Assembly (NCBI GenBank): GCA_007844125.1
Contig: CM017562.1
Span: 62,420,010-62,484,009 of the forward strand
Source: Sinonovacula constricta
Taxonomy: Eukaryota > Mollusca > Bivalvia > Cardiida > Solecurtidae
Length of the DNA stretch: 64,000 nt
Direction: 5' to 3'
How positions within the stretch are numbered: position 1 is the stretch's first letter; each line of letters opens with the position of its first letter. The position numbers were made by a program, and so were the translations under genes. Below, piece by piece: positions 12,901 to 27,900 of this stretch. Below the pieces are notes generated by a model. That model ran no database searches. It saw only the letters and a program-made list of their open reading frames with translations, and had not been told where the DNA came from.

Positions 12901-15900
12901 ATAAAGGTGGTCATCAGTCTGTTCACAAGGGTTTTCTAAGATTTTACCTAGAGAGCTACTTTTTGACCCGACGTAACCCAATGATGGATTCAGTCACAAT
13001 TCCATGCAATCAAACATTCTGAGCAAGTTTGGAGAAGATTGGGCTATAAATGTGGCGTCAGTGTGTTCACAAGGTTTTTCTAAGATTTGAACTAGTAACA
13101 GACATCAAGTGACTCAGTCATGAACTCATCAAAGATTCCTTGCAGATGAAAATTCAGGCCAAGCTTGGTGAAGACTAGATCATAAATCGGCCTCTAGCAT
13201 ATTCACAAGGTTTTTCTAAGATTTGAACTAGTAACCTACTTTTTTGACCCCATGTAGCTGAGTTACGACTACATTCAAGATTTCATGCAGAAAAAAATTT
13301 TGACCAAGTTTGGTGAAGATTGAGCTACAAATGTGGTCTTTAGCGTGTTTACAAGATTTTTCTAAAATTTTACCTTTTGTTTTATTTTTTGACCCCACAT
13401 GACCCAAATATGAACTAATACAAGATTGCAGACAAACAGGTGAGATAAAAAGCCAACCCAATATACCTTGCCTAGTTCCATGTGTATTTTATCAACTAAA
13501 ACTGCCTGCATTACACCTGACAGAGGTAACTAATGAGAGAAGTACTGCACCCAAGAAGGTACTAATTATGTCGGCCGCTGTAGCTGTAGAATAACTGTCA
13601 TACACAGATAAACCCAGAATAGACTAGACACGACTAGTGAGGAATAGATATGATATGTATAGTGACTGGCGAATTGAGCAGTGGCAGTAAATTTAATAAT
13701 GCGGTGGTGGGATTTTATGGATTTGCCCTGCACACTTTCTACAGGAAATCTGTTATTTCCTTGGATTTCGGCCTCAAAGAATGGGTGCGTACTATCTGTG
13801 ATCTTGTAGGTAAACAATACTTACACAAAATGCAAACTGATTAGTTCATTATAATAAACACCCACAACCTGAAATAACAAGGTTATACCTTCAAGAGCCA
13901 GGGACAGTATCCTATTCTTGACAAGCCAGTCTTTAATTTTCTCCCTCGACATGGCTGTCTTCTTGCTAGGATTCTTTGTACTTGTTGTGTCCTCAATCAG
14001 TTTGGTGACCTGGAATAAATATATCTTGTAGCACATTGCATTGTAATTGGACAAATTTCAGCTGCATTTAATATTAAATGAATGTTATCCTCAGAACAAT
14101 ATTAGATAACTGGCTTCAATTTTCAATGTAACAATATGGCACAAGTAAAATTATTAGTGGAAAAGTTGTATTATGTTCCAAACTAATTCAAATTTTAAAA
14201 AAAATTTCTGACAACCCCTCCACCACCACCCCCCTCAGCTTCCCCAGTGTTTCCAGAGCAACATTTTCTATTTTGTAACCGGTGTACTCACCTCTTTTAA
14301 TGAGTTCATTTTAGCATTAAAGTGTGGTGACTTGAGCATGCGGAGTGCCACATCTAGGCGCAGATCAGTCAAGGTCATCAGTGTCCTTGGGTGTCCATAT
14401 ATACATACACAGCAACTTCATGGACGTAAGCAGCTCTGACACACACCCGACCTTCTGTAACATTCAAATGCCCACATACAAACATGTAACTGATGTGTTT
14501 CTTTAACGCAATCTTTTGTCCTAAAGTCATTCCTCCTCCAGTAGTGGTATGTAATAGTCTGCTAATCAATTAAGTAACTCTCACTGATGTGGCCACATAG
14601 CACTGTCTTAAACTTTATGCCAAGAAAATGGTTAAAGAGTTAAAAATAAAGTTATTAAAAAAACTTGTGAAAGGAAAAACACTACTTGTGAGAAAACACC
14701 CTTCTCATCAAAAGTAACATTGTAAAATATTGTAAGTTAACATACTTGTTTAATGCACACTCCTCCTTCTATTAGACTTACAGAAATCTTTGTTTAACCA
14801 ACCTTCTCTTTGAAGTCCTTCTCATCTAGGTTCTGTACAAACTTGAAGGATTTCTCCATGCCGGCTGCCAGCTCTGTCTTGACTACCTCCGGGTTCAGGT
14901 ACTCTGCACAAATCCCTAAGGGCCGCAGCAGGGCAGCAATAGACTGACAACAAAAACTGAGTACACTGTATACAAAAACATTGTAAAACACATTGCAAAA
15001 GTTTAACTTTATTTTTAATTAAATATCCTTTGAAAAGTTTTTGTAAATAGACATTTAGTAAAGTTAATTAAACCTTGACAAACATACTTACAGACGTTCC
15101 AGTATTAATTCATCATATTACTGAAACTATTTTCATTAACTGTACATCTGACTTTGAGACTAATCTGAAGTAGTTGCTGATTCTTAAAAAACAGGAGTCT
15201 TTAACTTCTTATAGCTGAAATTCATCAAGACATAATGTGACAGTGTATTCTCTTGTTGAATAGAATTTAAACAAACACCATTATGGTCATTAAAGTGAAA
15301 TCAAGCTTTTATTAATGAAGGAAACTTGTAACCCTAGCTTATACAACTGAGGTAACCCAAGCTTATGCAACTGAGGAAACCTTACCTTATACAAATGAGG
15401 TAACCCTAGCTCATGCTGAAGTAACCTAAGTGTATGCAACTGAGGTAACCCAAGCTTATAGAACTAAGGTAATCCAAGCTTATGCAATTAAGGTAACCCT
15501 AGCTTATGCAGATGAGGTAACCCAAGCTTATACAATTAAGGTAACCCTACCTTATGCAACTGAGGTAACCCAAGCTTATACAATTAAGGTAACCCTACCT
15601 TATGCAGATGAGGTAACCCAAGCTTATACAACTGAGGTAACCCTAGCTTATGCAACTGAAGTATCCCAAGATTATATTACTGAGGTAACCCTAGCTTATG
15701 CAACTAAGCTCACCAAAGCTTATACAACTGAGGTAACCCAAGCTTATGCAACTGAGGTAACCCAATCTTATGCAACTGAGGTAACCTGAGCTTATACAAC
15801 TAAGGTAACCCTTGCCTATACAACTGAATTAACCCTACCTTATACAATTGAGGTAACCCTACCTTATACAACTGAGGTAACCCAAACTTATGCAACTGAG

Positions 15901-18900
15901 ATAACTCTACCTTATACAACTGAGGTAACCCTACTTTATACAACTGAGGTAACCCTACCTTATACAACTGAGATAACTCTACCTTATTCAACTGAGGTAA
16001 CCCTACCTTATACAGCTGAGGTAATCCAAACTTATGCAACTGAGGTAAGCCCACCTTATACAACTGAGGTAAGCCTACCTTATACAACTGAGGTAACTGT
16101 AGATTATACAACTGAGCTTATACATCTGAGGTAACTCTAGCTCATAAAACTGAGGTGACAAAAGCTTATACAAATGAGGTAACCCTACCTTAAACAACTA
16201 AGGTAACCTTAGCTTATACAACTGAGGTAACCCAACATTATACAAGTGAGGTAACCCTAGATTATAAAACTGGGTTTATACAACTGAGGTAACTCTAGCT
16301 TATACAACTGAGGCAACCCTTGCTTATACAACAACTGAGGAGATTAACTGACATAAAATTACCAACAAGAGGCTATTGTTTGCATGAGTAGACATACCGG
16401 AGCATCAAGATCTTCGGTCTCCAGTGTCTTCCGGATGTTCTCAAACCCTCCTTTCATTGCAAACTGTCAACATATATCAATTTTGTAAGGTTATATCATT
16501 TTATACATTTTTAATCATACAGACCAAGCAATACTCACATGCTGACTAGATCATCCTGGATCACCTTATTTGTAGGCCCAAACAAAAGGCACTTTGCAGG
16601 CCAAACTTAATAAAATATGTTATCCTTTCGTTTTTCATTATTTTGTTGTTTGTTAAATCACGACACAATTAGGGTCATATTGACATTGACAAAGTCCACT
16701 AATTGTTGGCTGAGGACATTATGTCTGGGTAAAACCACAATCGCACAGCAGGTCAGCTGGATGATCTCCCCAAATAAAAGATCTCGCCCCGACCGGGACT
16801 CAAACCTACACAGCAAGAGACTGTGGAGTAACAAGTCTACAAGTCTTACCACTTGGTCACAGGTGCCACATCATAAACTTTATAGCAACTTCCCTACATG
16901 TAGTGGCAGTTTAAATTATATCTATCTTAAATATAGTACTCTGTTCTAAATATGACATTTTATTAAAATGCTCATTTTATTATCAGTATGACACACCTAC
17001 CCTATTGATTAGGCAAGTGAGCCAGCCATATGGATCCTTATTGTATGTATTGCCAACAACCAATGAGTAGGGGGAGCCACCTTCGAACTTCTCCTCCCAA
17101 ACTGTCTTGTCTCGCCGACTCTTGTTCTTGTAGTGAAACTCAGACTCAGGGTTAAATGCCTACAATCAAATTAAAGTGTATAAAACAATATTTCACATAC
17201 AATCAATGGCTGTTTTAACAGTTTTTTATGATGAAAATCTCTTAAAGTGGACATGACAAAGTTGGTATGATTACAAGTGCACCAATAGCTCCCTTTACAA
17301 AGGAATCATAACACAGTTGGGTGGTATGATAAGGGCACCTATAGCTCTCTTTACAAAGGAATCATAACACAGTTGGGTGGTATGATAAGGGCACCTATAG
17401 CTCTCTTTACAAAGGAATCATAACACAGTTGGGTGTTATGATAAGGGCACCTATAGCTCTCTTTACAAACAAATCATGACACAGTTGGTATGATTACAAG
17501 TGCACCTATAACTCCATTTACAAAGGAATCATAACACAGTTGGGTGTTATGATAAGGGCACCTATAGCTCTCTTTACAAATGAATCATAACACAGTTGGG
17601 TGGTATGATAAGGGCACCTATAGCTCTCTTTACAAATGAATCATTACACAGTTGGGTGTTATGACAAGGGCACCTATAGCTCTCTTTACAAATGAATCAA
17701 TACACAGTTGGGTGTTATGACAAGTGCACCTATAGCTCTCTTTACAAATGAATCATAACACAGTTGGGATGTTATGACAAGTGCACCTATAGCTCTCTTT
17801 ACAAATGAATCATTACACAGTTGGGTGTTATGATAAGGGCACCTATAGCTCTCTTTACAAATGAATCATTACACAGTTGGGTGTTATGATAAGGGCACCT
17901 ATAGCTCTCTTTACAAATGAATCATAACACAGTTGGGTGGTATGATAAGGGCACCTATAGCTCCCTTTACAAATGAATCATAACACAGTTGGGTGTTATG
18001 ACAAGTGCACCTATAGCTCTCTTTACAAAGGAATCATAACACAGTTGGGTGTTATGATAAGGGCACCTATAGCTCTCTTTAAAAATGAATCATAACACAG
18101 TTGGGTGGTATGATAAGGGCACCTATAGCTCTCTTTACAAATGAATCATAACACAGTTGGGTGTTATGACAAGTGCACCTATAGCTCCCTTTACAAAGGT
18201 ATCATAACACAGTTGGGTGGTATCATGAGGGCACCTATAGCTCTCTTTACAAAGGAATCATAACACAGTTGGGTGGTATGATAAGGGCACCTATAGCTCT
18301 CTTTACAAATGAATCATAACACAGTTGGGTGGTATGATAAGGGCACCTATAGCTCTCTTTACAAAGGAATCATAACACAGTTGGGTGGTATGATAAGGGC
18401 ACCTATAGCTCTCTTTACAAAGGATTCATAACACAGTTGGGAAGTATGATTACAAGTGCACCTATAGCTCCCTTTACAAAGGAATCATAACACAGTTGGG
18501 TGGTATGATTACAAGTGCACCTTTAGCTCTCTTTACAAAGGAATCATAACACAGTTGGGTGGTATGATTACAAGTGCACCTATAGCTCCCTTTACAAAGG
18601 AATCATAACACAGTTGGGAGGTATGATTACAAGTGCACCTATAGCTCCCTTTACAAAGGAATCATAACACAGTTGGGTGGTATGATAAGGGCACCTATAG
18701 CTCTCTTTACAAATGAATCATAACACAGTTGGGTGGTATGATAAGGGCACCTATAGCTCTCTTTACAAATGAATCATAACACAGTTGGGTGTTATGACAA
18801 GTGCACCTATAGCTCCCTTTACAAAGGAATCATAACACAGTTGGGTGGTATGATAAGGGCACCTATAGCTCCCTTTACAAAGGAATCATAACACAGTTGG

Positions 18901-21900
18901 GTGGTATGATAAGGGCACCTATAGCTCTCTTTACAAACGAATCATAACACAGTTGGGAAGTATGAATATAGAGGCACCTATAGTTCTCTTTACAAACGAA
19001 TCATAACACAGTTGGGAAGTATGAATATAGAGGCACCTATAGCTCTCTTTACAAACAAATCAAGACACAGTTGGGTGGTATGATAAGGGCCCCTATAGCT
19101 CTCTTTACAAACGAATCATAACACAGTTGGGAAGTATGAATATAGAGGCACCTATAGCTCTCTTTACAAACAAATCACGACACACTTGGGTGGTATGATT
19201 ATAAAGGCACTTATATCCTAAATGTACTTACCCATTGGCTGAAGTAGGCGAAACAAAGCCAGTCAACTATAGCAAATATAGCAGAAGAAGCTGGAAATGG
19301 TCATGGTATTGCTTACTTATCTGCACAAAGCAACAGGAATTGTTACACATAACAACATTGTTTCACATGAACTGTTACTCCCTGTAGTAACTATCAAGAC
19401 TCACCAGTGTGAGATTGTCCAGTAATGTCTGTGGTACTGGTGAATGTTGAAGCCGAACTGCAACTAGATCTATCAGCAGCTGCAGCATGTTGTTAATGCC
19501 TTCTTGAATCTCGGTATTCCATCGATGGACTGCATTTGACATCATCAGCTGACATACAGGAAAGTAATTCAAAGATACTCATAAAGGTCACTAACATAAT
19601 CAGCACACTTGAATCCAGTTTTAATTTGTCACTTAATTTGTTACACTATTTCCTTTAAGATAAAAAAAGTTGTATATGTAAAAGTAATGTAAGTAAATAA
19701 CATAACTTTCAGAAATTAGCAGGTAATAATGGCCTAAATCATTCTCCTGAAGACAAGAGCTTTTAGTAGGCTCATATCTGGCATCAATTAACTTAAGAGT
19801 TATTTACTTTTGAAATCTCTGGTGAAGAAAGGGCCATATAAGTGGCCACTAGGCTGATAACAATTCTAAAATTTTACCTATTGATCTTTGGAATCCATGT
19901 GACCTAGTTCAAAATATACTTAAAATTTCATACAGGCAAACATTCTGCCAAGGTTAGTAATGATTGGGTGACAAATGTGACCTCTAGTGTGTTCACAAGC
20001 AAATTGTTGTCATCGCACAGAGGACAGTGGATGATGGGGTATCAGAAAAGCCAACCTTGAACCCATTGTTTACAGATGGCAGAATTTAATGATGTTCATA
20101 CAATTATTTGTTTTAAACATATGTAATATTAGTTACTCAGTCCAGCCATGAGGTCTTCTGCCTCACATGATAACTTTGTAGTATTTATCAAGGGAATAAC
20201 TGATCAAACTACAAAACATCAAGTTAAAGTGCAGATAACTGTGACAACTGTGACAACTTGTTATGCGTAGAATTTTGTACTTTTTTTTACCATTTTGGTG
20301 CAGCAATATCAAAGTTTTAAAGTGCATAATAATTACTTAAAAGATCAAAATATAAATCCTTGTTTCTGTTAAGCTTTCTCCTCACTTGATAACTTGTAAA
20401 TACACCTCCTGTGTACAAAAGACACTCACCTTTGAAAATGAATCTGTCATGACTCTATCAATAAACCTCATACAGTTTTCATCATTGTCCATTAAACCTA
20501 AAACAAAGTTTACAAGGAATAAAAGAAACATATACGAAAGTATGCCTAAGCAAATCATAATAAATGTATAAGTCTAACATTACCAGTTTTTTAACTCAAT
20601 AAATGTATATATTACTTGTATACTAAAAGAAATGTTTTCCTGTGATCAAATCTTTTGATGTATCACTGTTCCTCTTTTACTCTTAATTTTCTTACATATA
20701 AATTGTTCAGAAATTCTCCATTGGATACATTCCTTTAAAAGCACTTTTAGTATGAAGATTTATCATAAATTCATCAATAGTTGGTGCACTTATGTGATAG
20801 AGAGTAGCTCCAACCTGCATTAGATCGACCTGTATTTTTCAGAAAACAGACATAGAAAATGCTGCTAATGGTAAATGCAAAATTCCTAAATTTAACCAAA
20901 TCTAATCAGCAAATAATGCATGTTCCATATCTTCACAAACGATAATTTGCAAAAACAAACTAACCTTATTAAGGGATGAAACCTTGCTAATAAAAGAAAA
21001 GCACTCATACATTTGTCTCCCTTGGAACAATGTAAACACATGTTGAAAGAGTTGTAAACCCTTGTCTTGATTTCTTTGTTGTAATGTGTGTTTTATTGAA
21101 AAGATGACAAGAATAAATTGGTTAACCAGGACTAAAACTACACATGTACATACGCCATCATTACCCTAATACTTCATTCATTTCTAACTGCAGACATCAA
21201 CCTTGCTTTAAAGGGCTGAAATCATTTCAGGAATTATAAATGATTGTTTTCTCATTTATTATCATTATTTCATTGATGTTGACATTCAAATGTTATGATA
21301 TTTTTATGTTAAGAAATAGCTGTATTCCCTTATTAGTATTGATTAAGTATTGATACTATTAGTATTATTATTGAATAAGTATCAACATAGTTTGAATCAG
21401 GACATGACATCAAGCAACAGCCACTGGGGTAAGAGCCAAATCATATAATAGTAAGTAATGCACTACACAGATATTTCTGTTTCTCAATAAATGTGTTAGA
21501 AAATTGTTTGCATGATCTAATGCCCAACATATCATGGTTTCATTCATGATAAAATGTCTACACATCTGAACTTGAAACTGTAAGATATTAAATATAAATA
21601 GCGATGTGTTCAGATGTGCAGTAATCTACCCATAAAAGGCCGTGAACACAAATGAACAAAACTAATTGCACTATAATGAGATATATGACAAAAAGCTTAA
21701 ATCTTATTCCATTCTAACACATTTTTTGGACTATAAAATAACAAAAGTGATACCAATAAGTTGATTTATTTTATATTGCTTCATTCAAAATACTTCTACG
21801 GTATTCATGACTTCATCATCTGATAAATGACACCATTTGGTGTTACTAATAGTTGTTTTGAAATACCTTAATATATTAGCTAGAATAACCTGAAGTATAT

Positions 21901-24900
21901 AGGACTCTTCCAGGATGTTGTTCTCATAATGAGTCAAGATCACCTTGCAAAATGGCAAACTTTTGTTTTTTCCACAGTGAAGATGATCGATTGTTAAGGT
22001 TACTGGATAGTGACGAATTTGGAGCGTCTGCGCAGACGATCGCGCAGATTTGTTGAGATTTGAACTATCCCTCATTCACGGCGTTGTGCTGCACCTTAAA
22101 TTTCTGCATGGGTTATCCTAAAGTGGCTCTGCCACTTTTCTTGTTTGTAGATTTGCATGAATCTGGTTTTGGGAAGAACTGTATCATATAATGATAATTG
22201 TTATTTTCTACTGTATTGGGACTTTTGCAACTAAATCCAAAACGTATGCCAGTTTGTGTGTTTAGTTTGTTGCAAAAAATATTTATATATATTTTATATT
22301 TGACCAGCTTTCATCCTGATTTTTACCAAAAAAATCTACCTTTTTGTTGTTGATTTATTCAGAAAAATGTGTTCTACCTATATGTTAAGTGTTCAGACGG
22401 TGCATTAAAAGAAAAATATGAGTGATATTTTACTTTTTTTTAAATTGTATTTTTTACATATTATAAGCTCGAATTCTTAAATTTTACAAGGTAAAATCTA
22501 CCTTTTTTGTTTTTTATATGTACAAAAAAATGATTTCTATCTATGTGTAAAGTTTAAAGACTACCGCATCTCAAATAAAAAATAGGTGATATTTTATGCA
22601 TATTTTTAATTAAAAATATTAATTTTTAAAAATTTGACAATATAGCTCTTCAGTTTGCATGGTAACACATACATTTTTTGTATTTACTTCAACCAGAATA
22701 AAAAGTTCTATCTATATGTGAAGTTTAAAGAACTCTGCATCTAAATTAAGTATTTTCTGATAGTTTTTCTATATTCTTTAAGTTTAATTATTTTATTTTT
22801 ATTTATTATGAGATATTTTTGTAATAATCACTTCAGGGATAGCCTTGTTTGGTTTTAAATAAAAGCTTTATTTGTGCTGAATGTTAGAAACTGCAATATA
22901 GGCTTGTTTACCCTTTTTTCACACAAAAAATAGTTGATATGATATAATAAAGTTAATGTCTAAAAATGGCAACATTGCTTGTTTACATCAACTATACACA
23001 TGAGGCAATAAAATTATTATTTCAATGGTAACCCACTGATTTTTTTTTTATAATCTACAGCTCATATATAAACTATACTAAACTTTTCAGATTGATTGCA
23101 ACTAACAAATTTGTCACTATCCAGTAACCTTAATAAGATGAAGTGAAGTGAAGGTCAAAGAATTAACAGCAAAATAAACTCTTTCATATTGAAGGGTTAG
23201 CCAAAGGGCAGTTAGACAGAGACTGGGTTGTATCGAATACTGCTAGGGGGTTATCGGACACCATTTACTCATTGGATTTCATTGGCTACCATATATACAT
23301 ATATATATATATCTTTAAATATTTACTTCACCTATTACTTTACTTTCTAATCAAAAACAATTCTTTTATTTCTACCCTTCTGTCCTTTCTTGATGAGTGT
23401 GGCCCGATTTCATGGTCCCTATTTGACTGACACCTTTTATGCAGTACCTTTTATATGCACTTCTTAACGTTGACTTTTTCCTACAATAATGCAAGTTATG
23501 TGCACAGTGTCACATCTCTTAGTTTGCGCCACATTTTTCTATCAGAGGATATTTGACACTGTTTTATTTGTAATATTTTAGTAGAATATACATATACCAT
23601 TTAAATTTCAATGTAACAACCTTTCCCAGTCAAAAAGCTAAAAATGTCTCAGGTTACACTTTTTAAGGGTTATTGAACAGTTATACACTTGATATTTTCT
23701 TTTATCAAATCTACTTGTAAACATGTCTTTTACCAATATAAATATAAGACTGAAAATTAGGTAGGTACTATTGTGGGTAATTTCCTATTATATCAATAAT
23801 TAAATTCTAAAGATCAAATATTTTAATCAGGATTTAAGAAGACACTTTTGCTAATCAGTTCAACAGGTAACAAGTTTTTAATAATATGCACACTTGATTG
23901 ACATTAAACATTATAGAATGTACCAGCTTCAGCAAGGCGAGCTGCTGCAATCAAACATTTCCCGAGTGACTCCTCCTTCTTATATGGTATAGACCAGTGC
24001 TCAGCAAACACGCGGCCTTCAAGTTCATACAGGTTTGTCACAGGAAACTCATATGGATTACTCTCGTCCTCAGTTGTCTCTGTACTTCCACCTTCCTCCA
24101 TCACTGTCGTACTTAAGGTCTGAAAAACAATGCTCACATTGTATTGAAAGCAAACTTTAACAAAAACATGTGTACTAATGTTGCATAATTTATTGATTGA
24201 TAAATATGTATCTAGTCCACAACTGGACCTACAGACTGAGCAGCCATAAGGCTGAATAGATGTACCATCAGCCAGACTGGCCATAAAACAGAACAGACAT
24301 ACCAACAGCCAGACTGGCCATAAGATGTAACAACAGACAGACCATAAGACTGACAGACTGAGTAGCTGACCAACATACAGACTGGCTATGCAACTGACTG
24401 AATAGATGCAACAACTGACAGACAGACCATGAGACTGACAGACTGAGTAGCTGACCAACATACAGACTGGCTATGCGACTGACTGAATAGATGCAACAAC
24501 TGACAGACAGACCATAAGACTGACAGACTGAGTAGCTGACCAACATACAGACTGGCTATGCGACTGACTGAATAGATGCAATAACTGAAAGACAGACCAT
24601 GAGACTGACAGACTGAGTAGCTGACCAACATACAGACTGGCTATGCGACTGACTGAATAGATGCAATAACTGACAGACAGACCATGAGACTGACAGACTG
24701 AGTAGCTGACCAACATACAGACTGGCTATGCAACTGACTGAATAGATGCAACAACTGACTGACCATGAGACTGACAGACTGAGTAGCTGACCAACATACA
24801 GACTGGCTATGCAACTGACTGAATAGATGCAACAACTGACAGACAGACCATGAGACTGACAGACTGAGTAGCTGACCAACATACAGACTGGCTATGCAAC

Positions 24901-27900
24901 TGACAGAATAGATGCAACAACTGACAGACAGACCATGAGACTGACAGACTGAGTAGCTGACCAACATACAGACTGGCTATGCGACTGACTGAATAGATGC
25001 AACAACTGACAGACAGACCATGAGATTGACAGACTGAGTAGCTGACCAACATACAGACTGGCTATGCGACTGACTGAATAGATGCAATAACTGACAGACA
25101 GACCATGAGACTGACAGACTGAGTAGCTGACCAACATACAGACTGGCTATGCGACTGACAGAATAGATGCAACAACTGACAGACAGACCATGAGACTGAC
25201 AGACTGAGTAGCTGACCAACATACAGACTGGCTATGCAACTGACTGCATAGATGCAACAACTGACAGACAGACCATGAGACTGACAGACTGAGTAGCTGA
25301 CCAACATACAGACTGGCTATGCGACTGACTGAATAGATGCAACAACTGACAGACAGACCATGAGACTGACAGACTGAGTAGCTGACCAACATACAGACTG
25401 GCTATGCGACTGACTAAATAGATGCAACAACTGACAGACAGACCATGAGACTGACAGACTGAGTAGCTGACCAACATACAGACTGGCTATGCAACTGACT
25501 GAATGGATGCAACAACTGACAGACCATAAGACTGACAGACTGAGTAGCTGACCAACATACAGACTGGCTATGCAACTGACTGAATAGATGCAACAACTGA
25601 CAGACAGACCATGAGACTGACAGACTGAGTAGCTGACCAACATACAGACTGGCTATGCGACTGACAGAATAGATGCAATAACTGACAGACAGACCATCAG
25701 ACTGACAGACTGAGTAGCTGACCAACATACAGACTGGCTATGCAACTGACTGAATAGATGCAAAAACTGACAGACAGACCATAAGACTGACAGACTGAGT
25801 AGCTGACCAACATACAGACTGGCTATGCGACTGACTGAATAGATGCAACAACTGACAGACAGACCATAAGACTGACAGACTGAGTAGCTGACCAACATAC
25901 GGACTGGCTATGCGACTGACTGAATAGATGCAATAACTGACAGACAGACCATGAGACTGACAGACTGAGTAGCTGACCAACATACAGACTGGCTATGCGA
26001 CTGACTAAATAGATGCAACAACTGACAGACAGACCATGAGACTGACAGACTGAGTAGCTGACCAACACACAGACTGGCTATGCGACTGACTGAATAGATG
26101 CAACAACTGACAGACAGACCATGAGACTGACAGACTGAGTAGCTGACCAACATACGGACTGGCTATGCGACTGACTGAATAGATGCAATAACTGACAGAC
26201 AGACCATGAGACTGACAGACTGAGTAGCTGACCAACATACAGACTGGCTATGCGACTGACTGAATAGATGCAACAACTGACAGACAGACCATGAGACTGA
26301 CAGACTGAGTAGCTGACCAACATACAGACTGGCTATGCAACTGACTGAATAGATGGAACAACTGACAGACAGACCATGAGACTGACAGACTGAGTAGCTG
26401 ACCAACATACAGACTGGCTATGCGACTGACTGAATAGATGCAACAACTGACAGACAGACCATGAGACTGACAGACTGAGTAGCTGACCAACATACAGACT
26501 GGCTATGCGACTGACTGAATAGATGCAATAACTGACAGACAGACCATGAGACTGACAGACTGAGTAGCTGACCAACATACAGACTGGCTATGCGACTGAC
26601 TGAATAGATGCAACAACTGACAGACAGACCATAAGACTGACAGACTGAGTAGCTGACCAACATACAGACTGGCTATGCGACTGACTGAATAGATGCAACA
26701 ACTGACACAGACCATGAGACTGACAGACTGAGTAGCTGACCAACATACAGACTGGCTATGCGACTGACTGAATAGATGCAACAACTGACAGACAGACCAT
26801 AAGACTGACAGACTGAGTAGCTGACCAACATACAGACTGGCTATGCGACTGACTGAATAGATGCAACAACTGACAGACAGACCATGAGACTGACAGACTG
26901 AGTAGCTGACCAACATACAGACTGGCTATGCGACTGACTGAATAGATGCAACAACTGACAGACAGACCATGAGACTGACAGACTGAGTAGCTGACCAACA
27001 TACAGACTGGCTATGCGACTGACTGAATAGATGCAATAACTGACAGACAGACCATGAGACTGACAGACTGAGTAGCTGACCAACATACAGACTGGCTATG
27101 CGACTGACTGAATAGATGCAACAACTGACAGACAGACCATAAGACTGACAGACTGAGTAGCTGACCAACATACAGACTGGCTATGCGACTGACTGAATAG
27201 ATGCAACAACTGACACAGACCATGAGACTGACAGACTGAGTAGCTGACCAACATACAGACTGGCTATGCGACTGACTGAATAGATGCAACAACTGACAGA
27301 CAGACCATAAGACTGACAGACTGAGTAGCTGACCAACATACAGACTGGCTATGCGACTGACTGAATAGATGCAACAACTGACAGACAGACCATGAGACTG
27401 ACAGACTGAGTAGCTGACCAACATACAGACTGGCTATGCGACTGACAGAATAGATGCAATAACTGACAGACAGACCATGAGACTGACAGACTGATTAGAC
27501 TGACCAAGAGACAGACTATAAGACTGCCCGACTGATTAGACTGACCCAGAGACAGACTATAAGACTGCCCGACTGATAAGACTAACCAAAAGACAGAATA
27601 TAAGACTGCCCGACTAATTAGACTGACCCAGAGACAGACTATAAGACTGCCTGACTGATTAGACTAACCAAAAGACAGAATATAAGACTGCCCGACTAGT
27701 TAGACTAACCAAGAGACAGACTATAAGACTGCCCAACTGATTAGACTGACCCAGAGACAGACCATAAGACTGCCCGACTGATTAGACTTACCAAGAGACA
27801 GACCATAAGACTGCCCGACTGATTAGACTAACCAAGAGACAGACTATAAGACTGCCCGACTGATTAGACTGACCCAGAGACAAACTATAAGACTGCATGA

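Noticed and set aside
15430..16111. Repetitive ORFs on both strands in the 24-bp array
   Set aside because: The period is divisible by three, so openness is automatic; the array is intronic and has no gene features.
21785..22075. 96-codon minus-strand ORF as a possible gene or extra exon
   Set aside because: It crosses the border of the TTAA element, has no recognised similarity and no good acceptor; human USP24 has nothing at this place.
23904..27424. Many 81-137-codon minus-strand ORFs
   Set aside because: They are shifted copies of the 85-bp satellite unit, except for the exon 2 part of the 24461-23904 frame.
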